A stretch of DNA of 64,000 nucleotides from an uncultured Clostridia bacterium. GTDB taxonomy: Bacteria; Bacillota; DTU014. Below, one piece after another: positions 44,609 to 53,683 of this stretch (position 1 is its first letter; each line of letters begins with the position of its first letter). Both the position numbers and the translations under genes were made by a program. The notes under the pieces are model-generated. The model was given only the letters and a program-made list of their open reading frames with translations, was not told the DNA's origin and did not search any database. Location: assembly GCA_900016865.1 (NCBI GenBank), contig FIZI01000020.1, positions 1-64,000 on the forward strand. The letters are read 5' to 3'.

Positions 44609-45277
44609 CTAGAGACCTCCCTGGTACTCCTTGATTCGGATCTCATGCAGCTTGCGGCCTGTCACTCTAGAAAGAATTCCTCCTATCACTGCAGCATCAT
44701 CCTTGTCAAGACCATCACTGGCAACTATAGCTTCAACGGTCTGCTCACCCACGATGACCAACGCGTCTTTGAACCCGCCTGCACGGATCAGTTCCTCTGC
44801 TGAACTCTCCATTTCCATGGCTGCCACAAGCTCGAGGAGCTTGCGCTCTGCCTCGGTGCCTCGGCCTTCGCCTCCGAGCCTGTCAAGTGTCTCTCTCAAC
44901 AGCTCCAACTCCCTGCTGCGTGTGTAGTCTCTCGAAAGCCTGGCTGAAGCTATTCCGCTGCTTCCATAATCATATTCGATTCTTGCTGAGAGCAGGGCCT
45001 GCTCATGCTCAGCAGCCGCCTGCAAGGCAGAAGTCACAGGCTCCTCTTGTCTTGAGTCGTCTGCAAGGTCCACGTCTAGATCAATACCTCGTTCCGGCTG
45101 CGCGACTGTCAGTTCACCTCCAGTGGTCGTGACAATCGTCGGCCAATCCAAATCGCCTAGTGCAGGCGATTCCCTCAGTTTGAGCATAACCGCCAACGAA
45201 GCCCCGCCAATCAAGCAAACAAGTGCCATCAACAAATATATGGTTCTCCTCTTGATCAGTACTACTCTCGTCTGCAT
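44609..45277 (-). CDS. spoIIIAH: Stage III sporulation protein AH
   Basis: A 222-residue mother-cell protein that spans the membrane once (about 12-31) and carries a YscJ/FliF-like C-terminal domain (AEELIRAGGFKDALVIVG). It pairs with forespore SpoIIQ across the two membranes to form the feeding-tube channel. GGAGGT lies ten bases before the ATG. It is the last gene of the spoIIIA operon. The middle is acidic and low in conservation, as usual. Confidence 0.95.
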   Translation of the reverse strand: MQTRVVLIKRRTIYLLMALVCLIGGASLAVMLKLRESPALGDLDWPTIVTTTGGELTVAQPERGIDLDVDLADDSRQEEPVTSALQAAAEHEQALLSARIEYDYGSSGIASARLSRDYTRSRELELLRETLDRLGGEGRGTEAERKLLELVAAMEMESSAEELIRAGGFKDALVIVGEQTVEAIVASDGLDKDDAAVIGGILSRVTGRKLHEIRIKEYQGGL

Positions 45278-45283
45278 CGTGAC

Positions 45284-45901
45284 TCATACCTCCTTCTCGA
45301 CCACCGCTACTCGATGAAGAGCGACTCCGAGTGCTGAGGACACAGCTTGGGCTATCTCAAGCCGCACTTCGGGTGTTGAAGCCCCTTCAGCTACAACTAG
45401 CACTCCGCGGACTTTAGGAGGCTCTACGCCTACCATCACTAGTTCTTCGTTTCCGCCCGATTTGCGAACCACAATCGGTTCGGTAGTAGTTGTGCTGCGC
45501 TGAGTCGTCCTGACTCCGCCGCTAGAGTCATGCTCCTCTATCCTCTCAGTGTCGTTGCTGCTAGAAGTCGCATAGATAGTCTGCCTGTCGGTTTCGAGTG
45601 TAACCACAACAGAGACTGACCCGATGCCGCGCATCTGACTGATCGCCCGCTCGAGGCTTGACTCGAGGTCTGAAACGTAGTCGCTCGCACCAATCTCAGT
45701 GTCTCTCAAGCCAAGAGGAGGGCTCGGCTCTACATGGCCAGGCTTCTGCACATACCTCGCGGATCCGATCAGTATCAGGATGATTCCCAGTATCCCTAAA
45801 ATGGCCAGGGGGATGATGTCTATTCGACTCCGGCTTCCCGCTCCAGTGGAGTCGGAGTTTTGGCTGTTTAGGCGCAGCAGCTTCCTTAACCGCTCAACCA
45901 T
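45284..45901 (-). CDS. spoIIIAG: Stage III sporulation protein AG
   Basis: A 205-residue membrane protein with one N-terminal helix (IIPLAILGILGIILILIG) and a ring-building domain that in B. subtilis forms a 30-subunit pore in the mother-cell/forespore channel. SDYVSDLESSLERAISQMRG and RGVLVVAEGASTPEVRLEI match the family. The Ser/Thr-rich insert (about 125-155) corresponds to the beta-triangle region. ATG 45901 is six bases after GGGTG and overlaps spoIIIAF by eight. Confidence 0.95.
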   Translation of the reverse strand: MVERLRKLLRLNSQNSDSTGAGSRSRIDIIPLAILGILGIILILIGSARYVQKPGHVEPSPPLGLRDTEIGASDYVSDLESSLERAISQMRGIGSVSVVVTLETDRQTIYATSSSNDTERIEEHDSSGGVRTTQRSTTTTEPIVVRKSGGNEELVMVGVEPPKVRGVLVVAEGASTPEVRLEIAQAVSSALGVALHRVAVVEKEV

Positions 45902-46319
45902 CCGACTCACCCACCTTCACCCTTGGTATGGCTGGCACTTTGACTGGCCTAACCGACGCGGACACTCGCACTGAGACATTGACTCCTGGCTTCGGGTTTG
46001 CCGGGCCTGAACTGTAGCCTGCCTCGTCTGCCTGCTTGATGGCTGACAACGTCTCTTCTGCCAACGCTTGGCCTGCAGCCAGGTGTTGCTCATCCCACGT
46101 TGCAAGAAGCAGCTCCGCTGTACCATCTCCGATATCAAACTGCAGTCCGATAGAAAACAGGCTCAATACCAAATCAAGGACCAGCGCTATGATACAGAGC
46201 CCTGTCACAACCCGGGTTAGACCCGTGGCTGCAGAACGTGGGACCAGGAGTTCAATGAACGCTATCACAATCAGCGCAGAGGCAATGACATATACGTAGG
46301 ACCCGATCGTTTCTATCAC
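45894..46319 (-). CDS. spoIIIAF: Stage III sporulation protein AF
   Basis: A 141-residue protein with two N-terminal membrane helices (SALIVIAFIELLVP and GLCIIALVLDLVLSLF) and a small soluble domain ending in a short basic/proline tail. It is part of the SpoIIIA secretion-like complex in the mother-cell membrane. The start is GTG at 46319, about nine bases after GAGGTAG; GTG at 46328 is too close to that site. Confidence 0.92.
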   Translation of the reverse strand: MIETIGSYVYVIASALIVIAFIELLVPRSAATGLTRVVTGLCIIALVLDLVLSLFSIGLQFDIGDGTAELLLATWDEQHLAAGQALAEETLSAIKQADEAGYSSGPANPKPGVNVSVRVSASVRPVKVPAIPRVKVGESDG

Positions 46320-46328
46320 CGAAAACAC

Positions 46329-47543
46329 CTACCTCAACATCATGGGCAGAGCCCCTATGCTCAATATCACAGTCAGCAGTACGGCAAACATGATTCCAGT
46401 AACAGCCGTGCATACAGCCAAGTGTGACAGCCCGTCTGCGAGGTCGCAGAGGCAGTCGGAGACCGACGTGTCACCAAGAGGTTCTACTAGGCTTGCAGCC
46501 AATCTGTACATGAGCACTATGGCCACGATCTTGACAACAGGATAAAGACTGATCACCGCGACAGTAAGGACCCCCGCCAAACCAACCACGTTCTTGATGA
46601 GGAGAGACGCGCCTGCCACTACTTCCATCCCTTCGGCTACGGCCGTTCCGACGACAGGGACGAAGGTAGAGGTTGTGAGCTTGGCTGTTTTCATAGTAAC
46701 CGCGTCTCCGAATGAGCCCACCAGGCCTCGGACGCTCATGATCGCGAGAAAGACTCCAAAGAGAAGGCCCATTGCTGCGGTCGCGGCTCGCCTTAACAGC
46801 TTTGACAAGCGCAACGCGCTGGGCTTACCTGATAGGCGCGTAACTACTGCAAGCACTACGGAAAAGAGAGTTAGTGGAACGACGACTCCTCCAACAAGGG
46901 AAGCAAAGCCTATCACCGCCGCCAAGACGATGGGGTGCAACGCTGCGGCAGTCGAGATTCCGCCCATAGCCACCATTAAAGTAAACAGAGTTGGAGTGAG
47001 AGACTGAACAAACGCAGTCATGGAGTCGACAGAACTGTACGCTATGGAAGCGGCAGTCCTGAAGCTAGACAAGCCGACAAGCAGTATTACCAGGTACAGG
47101 ACTGCAGAGACTACTCCAGAGACTGTGTCTTCGTCCAGAGAAGTTGCCAGGTTTCGGGCAATGGCTGCCACCACTGCTATCAACAAAAGCTGCCCTAGGA
47201 GGCTCGTATTCTGGACGACTTCTCTGAACAAGTAAGTGACCACTCCTTTGATGAACCCCCAAGGGCTCAAAGGGATCTGTCCTCGAGAGACCAACCACTG
47301 GTACAGGTTCAGATCAATACCGACCTCTCCGTACTGCCTAACCAGGCTATCCATCTCCGCCTGCAATAGGTCCAAGTCAACCGCGTCTATCTGATATTCC
47401 AAAGCCGCCTCAAGAGGGTCCTCTGAAGAGCTGGCGAGTCCTGTCCATCCTACAATCACAACCGTGGCAAGGCATACAGCAACACAACTCAAAGCTACGG
47501 TTTTCGGACATGTACGGTGCAGCAGCGAGTACTTCAATGTCAT
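46329..47543 (-). CDS. spoIIIAE: Stage III sporulation protein AE
   Basis: A 404-residue polytopic membrane protein with an N-terminal signal-like helix (about 16-38) and at least six further helices. LDEDTVSGVVSAVLYLVILL, MSVRGLVGSFGDAVTMKTAK and STFVPVVGTAVAEGMEVV are strongly family-like. It is the largest membrane component of the SpoIIIA channel. GGGGGTTG lies just before the ATG. It continues straight from spoIIIAD after a 50-base gap. Confidence 0.95.
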   Translation of the reverse strand: MTLKYSLLHRTCPKTVALSCVAVCLATVVIVGWTGLASSSEDPLEAALEYQIDAVDLDLLQAEMDSLVRQYGEVGIDLNLYQWLVSRGQIPLSPWGFIKGVVTYLFREVVQNTSLLGQLLLIAVVAAIARNLATSLDEDTVSGVVSAVLYLVILLVGLSSFRTAASIAYSSVDSMTAFVQSLTPTLFTLMVAMGGISTAAALHPIVLAAVIGFASLVGGVVVPLTLFSVVLAVVTRLSGKPSALRLSKLLRRAATAAMGLLFGVFLAIMSVRGLVGSFGDAVTMKTAKLTTSTFVPVVGTAVAEGMEVVAGASLLIKNVVGLAGVLTVAVISLYPVVKIVAIVLMYRLAASLVEPLGDTSVSDCLCDLADGLSHLAVCTAVTGIMFAVLLTVILSIGALPMMLR

Positions 47544-47593
47544 GCAACCCCCAAAGCCCGCGAAGCCCGCATCATCGTCACGTCAGCCTCGAC

Positions 47594-47989
47594 CTACAGC
47601 GCCATTGTTGCGAGTCCTTCGATCGCTTCTGCCAAGGCTTTGAACACAGGGAGCGCCGTCAAGAGAATCATGACTTTTCCTGCGAGTTCCACCTTTGCCG
47701 CAAGCGCGGATTCCCCGGCGTCTCTACACATCTGAGCGGCAAACGCGGTAATATACGACACTCCGACGACCTTCAGGACTACCCGGATGTAGTCGCTCTT
47801 GATACCGGCATTACCAGCCAATCCTTGAAGAACGTCTACAGCATCTCCCAGCGAATCAACAACCAGTGCGAGCAGCACGACACCCAGGCCTATGGTGATC
47901 AACGTTGCCATCTCCGGCACAACTTGCCGGGCCAGAGCTAGTACAAGCAGGCCCACAATCGCCAAGCCTGCCAGAGACAGTATGTTCAT
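47594..47989 (-). CDS. spoIIIAD: Stage III sporulation protein AD
   Basis: A 131-residue membrane protein with about four helices (GLAIVGLLVLALARQVVPEM and ATLITIGLGVVLLALVV at the front). It is a conserved small component of the SpoIIIA complex. The ATG at 47989 is preceded by GAGGTG at six bases; an open frame to 48058 overlaps spoIIIAC and is not used. Confidence 0.94.
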   Translation of the reverse strand: MNILSLAGLAIVGLLVLALARQVVPEMATLITIGLGVVLLALVVDSLGDAVDVLQGLAGNAGIKSDYIRVVLKVVGVSYITAFAAQMCRDAGESALAAKVELAGKVMILLTALPVFKALAEAIEGLATMAL

Positions 47990-47999
47990 TGCCTTCACC

Positions 48000-48191
48000 T
48001 CACCAGAGGTGGAATGTGGTTCTGACCTGGTTGATAAGCTCTGCGACACGTTGGACAATCAAAAGCAGCACACTGACGCTCCCGGCAATCACTACCCAGA
48101 TGCCGTAGTCTTCCTTGCCCGCCTGCTTTAGGACGGCCTGAATGACCGCCACCAGTATCCCTATACCAGCTATCGTGAGTATAACGTCCAA
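48000..48191 (-). CDS. spoIIIAC: Stage III sporulation protein AC
   Basis: A 63-residue two-helix membrane protein, the normal SpoIIIAC size. Helices are at about 3-20 and 29-48, with KQAGKEDYGIWVVIAGSV between and into the second. The start is TTG at 48191, ten bases after GAGGAG. It is a component of the SpoIIIA channel, encoded between AB and AD in the standard order. Confidence 0.94.
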   Translation of the reverse strand: MDVILTIAGIGILVAVIQAVLKQAGKEDYGIWVVIAGSVSVLLLIVQRVAELINQVRTTFHLW

Positions 48192-48219
48192 TACCGCACA
48201 ACTCCTCTGTTGCCTGCTC

Positions 48220-48747
48220 CTACAGAATCGCTAGAGCGATGACTGACGCTCCCAGGGCACCCAGGTAACGAAAGAGCTTGGGGTAGATGTCCAGGTCTCT
48301 CCTGGCAGCTCCCTCGTTTATCGCCAAGGCGTCCCTTGCAAGTCTTATGTGAGTGACCTGATCGCCTCGGCCTGAGCCGCCGAGGACTCCGAAGAGACGC
48401 TGCAAGATCTCAAGGTCGTCTGCTGAATAGGCAGGGTATTCAGGCCCGCCCATCTCTGCCTGAACAAGGTCCCAACCTTGCGACAAGGTGAGGTTGGGGT
48501 TGTCAGTTAGAACTTCAGAGATCCTGCAGAAGAGAAGACCTGCAGGCCCGCGAGTGCTCCTGCCAACAGACTCAAGCGCTCTGGGAATCGGTTGCGAGGT
48601 CCTGGACACATAGGTCTCGAGCAGAGTCAGGGCGTGTCTCAACGAGCACAGATCTCTATAGCGGGCTCTGTACCGCCTTGCCCATAGATCGCCTATCAAC
48701 AACCCGGACAAAAAGACCATGACGAATCCAGCCAATTTCGCGCTCAA
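48220..48747 (-). CDS. spoIIIAB: Stage III sporulation protein AB
   Basis: A 175-residue protein with an N-terminal helix (LAGFVMVFLSGLLIGDLWA), a soluble helical domain similar to type II secretion GspF-like folds, and a C-terminal helix (YLGALGASVIALAIL). LCSLRHALTLLETYVS and LGGSGRGDQVTHIRLA are family marks. The start is TTG at 48747, seven bases after GGCAGGTG. It partners with the ATPase SpoIIIAA encoded just upstream. Confidence 0.93.
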   Translation of the reverse strand: MSAKLAGFVMVFLSGLLIGDLWARRYRARYRDLCSLRHALTLLETYVSRTSQPIPRALESVGRSTRGPAGLLFCRISEVLTDNPNLTLSQGWDLVQAEMGGPEYPAYSADDLEILQRLFGVLGGSGRGDQVTHIRLARDALAINEGAARRDLDIYPKLFRYLGALGASVIALAIL

Positions 48748-48770
48748 TCAGTGTCACCTGCCCTGCTACG

Positions 48771-49772
48771 CTAGGCTTTAGCATTGGAGCAAAACAGGCT
48801 TGCAACCTCGTTGCCCGTATTCACCTGTGCGATTGCACCCACTCTGGGCTCGTTGCTGAGCCCTATGTACCGCTCAAAATAGCCTCTGGACAGCATGGCC
48901 TCGAGTGCAGGCCGTCTCACCAGTTCCTGCAGAGAACCGGCATGTGCGGATGCCACCAGGGCGACTCCCGCATTCATGCATTCTTCAACTGCGTACACAT
49001 CTTCGGCCCTTCCAAGCTCGTCTGTTATCACCACTTCAGGCGACATGGACCTAATCACCATCATTATCCCTACCGCCTTTGGCGCCCGGTCGAGGACATC
49101 AGTACGCACCCCGACGTCTCTCTGCGGTTCCCCTCGATAGCACCCGGCCAACTCAGACCTCTCATCAACTAGTGACACCCTAAAAGGCCTCGGGATCCCT
49201 ATGCCATCGCTCAGCCGCCTTGCGAGATCTCGAAGAAGAGTCGTCTTGCCGCAGCCTGGAGGCGAATAAACTAGGGTGGTCCGCACTCCCAGCGGCCCGC
49301 CCAGCACGTGGGGCATTATTTCTACCGCAGCATCCTTGACATCCCTGGCAACTCGGAAATTGATCCCTGATATGTCTACGATCGACTCAACTACTCCATT
49401 GCTGACAACGGCACGGCCTACGACGCCTATCCTATGTCCGCCTGCTATGGTCAAGTATCCGGACCTCAGTTCTTCTTCTGCTGCATAGATTGAGCGGTCA
49501 GTGAGCAGTTGCAGTGTCTCGTCTCTCATAGCTCGGGTAAAGACCACAGGCGTTTCACCGCCGCGACACAGCCCGCTGTGGCCAAGCGGCCTCTCGCAGT
49601 CCTCGAACACCAGCATCACCGGCCTGCCCAGCCGCAGGCGGATTTCCAACAGCCTATCAAGGACGCCTTCGCAAGCTCTGCACAGCGAGTATCTAATCGC
49701 CTGAGGCAAGTAGCCCAAGAACCCGTCGAGGCTCGTCTGTCCTACACCGACAGAGCTGCGAACGACCTTCAT
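48771..49772 (-). CDS. spoIIIAA: Stage III sporulation protein AA (ATPase)
   Basis: A 333-residue secretion-type ATPase that powers or assembles the SpoIIIA channel. Walker A is YSPPGCGKTTLLRDLAR and Walker B-like VVITDELGRAEDVYAV; the SLVDERSELAGCYRG segment is specific to SpoIIIAA. ATG 49772 follows GAGG by six bases; GTG 49784 overlaps the site. It begins the eight-gene operon, about 75 bases after the efp terminator. A sigma-E promoter is expected in that gap, but I see only a weak match (TATAGATT). Confidence 0.96.
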   Translation of the reverse strand: MKVVRSSVGVGQTSLDGFLGYLPQAIRYSLCRACEGVLDRLLEIRLRLGRPVMLVFEDCERPLGHSGLCRGGETPVVFTRAMRDETLQLLTDRSIYAAEEELRSGYLTIAGGHRIGVVGRAVVSNGVVESIVDISGINFRVARDVKDAAVEIMPHVLGGPLGVRTTLVYSPPGCGKTTLLRDLARRLSDGIGIPRPFRVSLVDERSELAGCYRGEPQRDVGVRTDVLDRAPKAVGIMMVIRSMSPEVVITDELGRAEDVYAVEECMNAGVALVASAHAGSLQELVRRPALEAMLSRGYFERYIGLSNEPRVGAIAQVNTGNEVASLFCSNAKA

Positions 49773-49845
49773 GCCAGTCCTCACCTCAATCTATAGATAT
49801 TACGAACTTGTACAATTATTACTCGCCCTTGCCTGCCAAGTACGA

Positions 49846-49885
49846 CAAAAGCCGATCCCAGGCTATCTTGCCTATGGATCGGCTT
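49846..49885 (-). terminator. Terminator between efp and spoIIIAA
   Basis: A 10-bp perfect stem AAGCCGATCC/GGATCGGCTT, with a smaller GGC/GCC hairpin inside the loop, followed on the minus strand by TTGT. It ends the efp transcript and isolates the sporulation operon from the housekeeping genes upstream. Confidence 0.85.
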
Positions 49886-49914
49886 AATGCTTGCAGTCTC
49901 TGTTACCGAGTGCC

Positions 49915-50472
49915 TTACACACGCTCGAGGTATTCACCAGTGCGTGTATCGACTCGGATCTTGTCTCCTACGTTGACGAAAAAGGGGACCTGCACCGTAG
50001 CCCCGGTTTCAAGTACAGCAGGCTTGCTACCACCAGTGGCTGTATCACCCCTGAAGCTTGGCGGAGTTTCTGTCACTTCCAGTTCGACAAAATTGGGAAG
50101 CTGGACGCCGATGGGGTTTCCTTCGTACATCGCTACATTGATGATCATGTTTTCCTTAAGGAACTTGACACCGTCGCCTATGGCACTCTCTGGCAGCATA
50201 GTCTGCTCATAGGTGCTGGTATCCATTAGACAGTAGTCCGCACCGGTCTTGTAGAGGTACTGCATTTCTTTGTACTCAACCCGTGCAGTAGGAACCTTCT
50301 CGCCTGCTCTAAACGTGCGCTCTTGGACATAGCCTGTTTTCATATTGCGGAGCTTGGAGCGCACGAATGCAGCCCCCTTGCCGGGTTTAACGTGTTGGAA
50401 GTCAACAACCTGATACACTTCGCCATCAATCTCGATAGTCAACCCTGTGCGGAAATCGTTAGTCGAAATCAC
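49915..50472 (-). CDS. efp: Elongation factor P
   Basis: A 185-residue, three-domain EF-P that rescues ribosomes at polyproline stretches. The modified loop is [12 protein letters not shown] with Lys32, the residue that carries the activating modification in many species. The KOW-like N-terminus and the C-terminal [14 protein letters not shown] are complete. GAGGAGG lies eight to nine bases before the GTG at 50472. It follows the aminopeptidase gene and ends at the hairpin at 49846-49885. Confidence 0.97.
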   Translation of the reverse strand: MISTNDFRTGLTIEIDGEVYQVVDFQHVKPGKGAAFVRSKLRNMKTGYVQERTFRAGEKVPTARVEYKEMQYLYKTGADYCLMDTSTYEQTMLPESAIGDGVKFLKENMIINVAMYEGNPIGVQLPNFVELEVTETPPSFRGDTATGGSKPAVLETGATVQVPFFVNVGDKIRVDTRTGEYLERV

Positions 50473-50524
50473 AAGACATCCTCCTCTCAGACAGCCGGCC
50501 TGCTCGCGGCAGTTGAACGCCTGC

Positions 50525-51598
50525 CTACAGACAGATCAGCTCCTTGGGTGAACTGGTAAGATTCTCTATCCCATCCGGCCTGAGAACCACTATGTCCTCA
50601 ATCCGGACTCCACCTATTTGAGGCAGGTATATTCCGGGCTCGACAGACACCACTGCTGACAGCTCCAGAGGACTGTCATTGCGAGGAGAGAGCCTAGGAA
50701 ACTCATGCACCTCGAGACCTACTCCATGGCCCAAACCGTGACCGAATCTGTCTCCGTAACCATAACTCTCGATCACGCTTCGCGCTAGTGCATCAGCCTC
50801 TCTGCCGGTCATACCTGCGCGCAGATTGCGGCAAGCATTGAGTTGAGCTTCGAGTACGACCTCATAGATCCTTCGTATTTCTTCGCTCGGCTCGCCAATA
50901 AACACGGTGCGTGTCATATCACTAGTGTATCCACGATAATTGCAGCCAAAATCTATCACTATAGGATCACCGGGCCTCACCTTTCTATCAGTCGGTGCTC
51001 CATGAGCCATAGCCGAACGTGGTCCGGATGCAACAATCGTGTCAAAACCAGGCTTGTCACCTCCGAGCTTGCGCATCTGATACTCCAGTTCAATTGCTAT
51101 ATCGAGCTCTGTAACTCCTTCTTTGATGACATCTCTTATGACAGTCGCCAAGGCGTCATCTGCGATCTTGGCGGCCTGCCTCAGCAGCATCAGTTCGGAT
51201 TCGTCCTTGATTGCACGCAGTTTCTCAATCACCTGGTCTGTTTCAACTATCCGAATCCCTGGCGCCAATTCTGACAGCTTGGTCCTGGAGGCAGCGGTCA
51301 TGCTCGCAGCCTCTATCCCAAGCGAGGCGATTTGCGCCTGACTTGCCCACTTGGCTGCTTCAGAGAGTGCGGATTCCAGGCTTATGATGATGTCAAAATC
51401 ATGAACTTCTTCGGCCGCCTGCACTTCATATCTCGGATCAGTGACAAACACCCCTGATCCGTCCTTTAGGACCACGCATGCCGCGGTCGAGCCCGAAAAT
51501 CCTGCGATGTAGCGCAGGTTTTCTCGCTTTGTTATAACGAGCGCATCAATTCCCAGCTGTGAGTACGTAGACACGAGTCGTTGCACACGGTCGTTCAC
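50525..51598 (-). CDS. Xaa-Pro aminopeptidase (M24B)
   Basis: A 357-residue two-metal aminopeptidase that removes N-terminal residues before proline. Metal ligands are visible in order: two Asp in [17 protein letters not shown], His in [14 protein letters not shown], Glu in [11 protein letters not shown] and Glu in [11 protein letters not shown]. The N-terminal creatinase-like domain is complete. The GTG overlaps the aroQ stop (GTGA) and follows GGGGGTAAGG. The aroQ-pepP-efp order is typical of Firmicutes. Confidence 0.94.
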   Translation of the reverse strand: MNDRVQRLVSTYSQLGIDALVITKRENLRYIAGFSGSTAACVVLKDGSGVFVTDPRYEVQAAEEVHDFDIIISLESALSEAAKWASQAQIASLGIEAASMTAASRTKLSELAPGIRIVETDQVIEKLRAIKDESELMLLRQAAKIADDALATVIRDVIKEGVTELDIAIELEYQMRKLGGDKPGFDTIVASGPRSAMAHGAPTDRKVRPGDPIVIDFGCNYRGYTSDMTRTVFIGEPSEEIRRIYEVVLEAQLNACRNLRAGMTGREADALARSVIESYGYGDRFGHGLGHGVGLEVHEFPRLSPRNDSPLELSAVVSVEPGIYLPQIGGVRIEDIVVLRPDGIENLTSSPKELICL

Positions 51599-52041
51599 TG
51601 ATCCTTACCCCCAATCAACTTCAGAGCCTCAAGGGCCAACAGATAACCTACCCAGCCAAAACCGCAGATCTGTCCCATGACTACCGCTGCGGTTACAGAG
51701 CGGCTTCTAAATTCTTCCCTGGCAAAGATGTTCGACAGGTGGACTTCAACAGCCGGGACATCCAAAGCCTCCAACGCATCCCTAATCGCATAGCTGTAAT
51801 GCGTAAACGCCGCAGGATTGATGACGACAGCGTCACAATCACATTGATGCAGCCTGTCGATTATCTCCCCTTCGCTGTTGGACTGAAAAAACTCAACCTC
51901 AATACCGAGTTCTGCTGCTTTGGTGCGTATCTTGTCCTCGATTTCAGGCAGAGTCAGTGAGCCATATATACCGGTGTCTCTCCTGCCCAGTATGTCGAGA
52001 TTGGGCCCGTTGACGACAAGCACACGCTGGATAGAAGACAC
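51595..52041 (-). CDS. aroQ: 3-dehydroquinate dehydratase, type II
   Basis: A 148-residue type II dehydroquinase, the third step of the shikimate pathway. It has VLVVNGPNLDILGRRDTGIYG with the catalytic Tyr, NPAAFTHYSYAIRDAL and VEVHLSNIFAREEFRSRSV. The start is GTG at 52041 with GGGAGGT seven bases upstream. The longer ORF to 52215 extends into aroKB and lacks similarity. It is the last gene of the aroE-aroC-aroKB-aroQ set. Confidence 0.96.
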   Translation of the reverse strand: MSSIQRVLVVNGPNLDILGRRDTGIYGSLTLPEIEDKIRTKAAELGIEVEFFQSNSEGEIIDRLHQCDCDAVVINPAAFTHYSYAIRDALEALDVPAVEVHLSNIFAREEFRSRSVTAAVVMGQICGFGWVGYLLALEALKLIGGKDQ

Positions 52042-52072
52042 AGGAAACACCTCCCGGCACGTCTTCGGGCTA

Positions 52073-53683
52073 CTACAGATGCGTAGCCTTGGCAATCGCG
52101 TCTTGAAGCACCATGCGGTCAAACTCGACTCCAAGTCTGACAGACCCAATTCGCTGAAGTACAGAAAACTTGACTTTGCCATCCCGTTTCTTCTTGTCGC
52201 TTTCAAGCGCTTCACACACTGTTGCAGGATCGATGTCAGACAGGTGCACGTCCTTTAGCAGAGGACTCAGGCATTCCTTGAGAGTTGCAAGGCATTCGTC
52301 TGATGCCAATCCTACCATGTTGGCAGCTGTGGTCTCTGCCAGCAGACCGAGGGCTACGGCTTCGCCGTGCCTCAGCCGTCCGTACCCGCACGCCAGTTCA
52401 AGCGCATGGCCTACTGTATGCCCGACATTGAGGATCTCTCTCCTGCCCATGTCTGTCTCATCAGATTCGACTACTTCCGCCTTGACGGCACACGAATGCG
52501 CTATGGCGTAAGTGAGATCCGTTGTCGGCTCGTACCTCAGGATCATATCAGGCCGTTTGACCAAATAATCGAGCAAAGCCGCATTTAGTATGAGTCCGTG
52601 CTTGATTAGCTCAACCATACCCGCTCTGTAGTCTCGCAACGGCAGAGTCTCGAGAGTCTCGTGGTCTGCGACAACAAGATGCGGCTGATGGAAAACCCCC
52701 ACCATATTCTTGCCAAACGGCATATTTACAGCGGTCTTGCCACCTACACTGGAATCGACCATAGCCAGCAATGTAGTTGGGACCTGAACCAGGCCAATCC
52801 CGCGCATGTAAGTGCCTGCAACAAAACCAGCGACGTCTCCTACGACCCCACCTCCCAGAGCGACAATGCTTGACCGCCTCTCAAGACCTGACTGGTTGCA
52901 GGCGGCATAAGCCCGCCCCGCTGTCTCAAGGGTCTTGTAAGACTCACCGTCTGCCATCAGAAACTTGGAGCACTCAAACCCTGCTTCGGACAGCGCTATG
53001 AGCGCTGCTTGACCATACAAAGAGTCCACTGTGTCATTGGAGAACAACAGAACCTTGCCTCTTGACCCTGCTTTTCGCATTTCTGTCCCAATGCGGGACA
53101 GCAGCCCCGAGCCTACCACTATCGAATAGCTCCGGTTGCCTAGGAAGACAGGCACTCGCAGAGTATCGTCTGCAGGATCTTGTTCGCCAACCCACTCGAC
53201 AATGGCGTCTACTACCTCTTGTACTGTCAACATACCTGTGTCAGCACAAAAATCATGATCCGCGTACGCGTCTCTCCTCTGCTCCAGCAAACGGACCAGG
53301 TCCGACGGACGGGTGATCCCCTTGGCAAGCGGCCTCGATTGACACTGAGAAATCCTCTCAAACAAAACGTTCGGGTCAGCAGTCAGCAGGATCACTCTGC
53401 AGCACATTCGGAGAAGCCTCAAGTTCCTTTGGTCAATTGTGGCTCCTCCGCCACACGAGATAACTGTGTCTCTGAGCAAAGATACGCGCTGGATCACAGA
53501 CCGCTCCAGTTCTCTAAAAGCAGGCTCGCCGTCCTCAGAGAATATCCTTTCAATGCTTTTTTTCGCAGTCTCTTCGATCAAGGCATCCGTCTCAACAAAG
53601 GACATGCCCAATCTCTCTGCTAGCATAGGACCAATTGTGGACTTACCCGTACCCATAAACCCTATCAGGGCGATACTCTTCAT
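52073..53683 (-). CDS. aroKB: Bifunctional shikimate kinase / 3-dehydroquinate synthase
   Basis: A 536-residue fusion. Residues 1 to about 167 are shikimate kinase (P-loop IGFMGTGKSTIGPMLAERLG, ETDALIEE, VISCGGGATID). Residues about 176-536 are 3-dehydroquinate synthase (ALGGGVVGDVAGFVAGTYMRG, TTLLAMVDSSVGGKTAVN, LNVGHTVGHALE with the zinc His). A short acidic linker joins them and no frameshift is seen. It catalyses steps 2 and 5 of the shikimate route. The ATG overlaps the aroC stop (ATGA). Separate genes are the more common arrangement. Confidence 0.95.
   Translation of the reverse strand: MKSIALIGFMGTGKSTIGPMLAERLGMSFVETDALIEETAKKSIERIFSEDGEPAFRELERSVIQRVSLLRDTVISCGGGATIDQRNLRLLRMCCRVILLTADPNVLFERISQCQSRPLAKGITRPSDLVRLLEQRRDAYADHDFCADTGMLTVQEVVDAIVEWVGEQDPADDTLRVPVFLGNRSYSIVVGSGLLSRIGTEMRKAGSRGKVLLFSNDTVDSLYGQAALIALSEAGFECSKFLMADGESYKTLETAGRAYAACNQSGLERRSSIVALGGGVVGDVAGFVAGTYMRGIGLVQVPTTLLAMVDSSVGGKTAVNMPFGKNMVGVFHQPHLVVADHETLETLPLRDYRAGMVELIKHGLILNAALLDYLVKRPDMILRYEPTTDLTYAIAHSCAVKAEVVESDETDMGRREILNVGHTVGHALELACGYGRLRHGEAVALGLLAETTAANMVGLASDECLATLKECLSPLLKDVHLSDIDPATVCEALESDKKKRDGKVKFSVLQRIGSVRLGVEFDRMVLQDAIAKATHL

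Noticed and set aside
49786-49830. A sigma-E promoter upstream of spoIIIAA
   Set aside because: TATAGATT resembles a -10, but no -35 sits at the right distance. One is expected on biological grounds but not supported by sequence.
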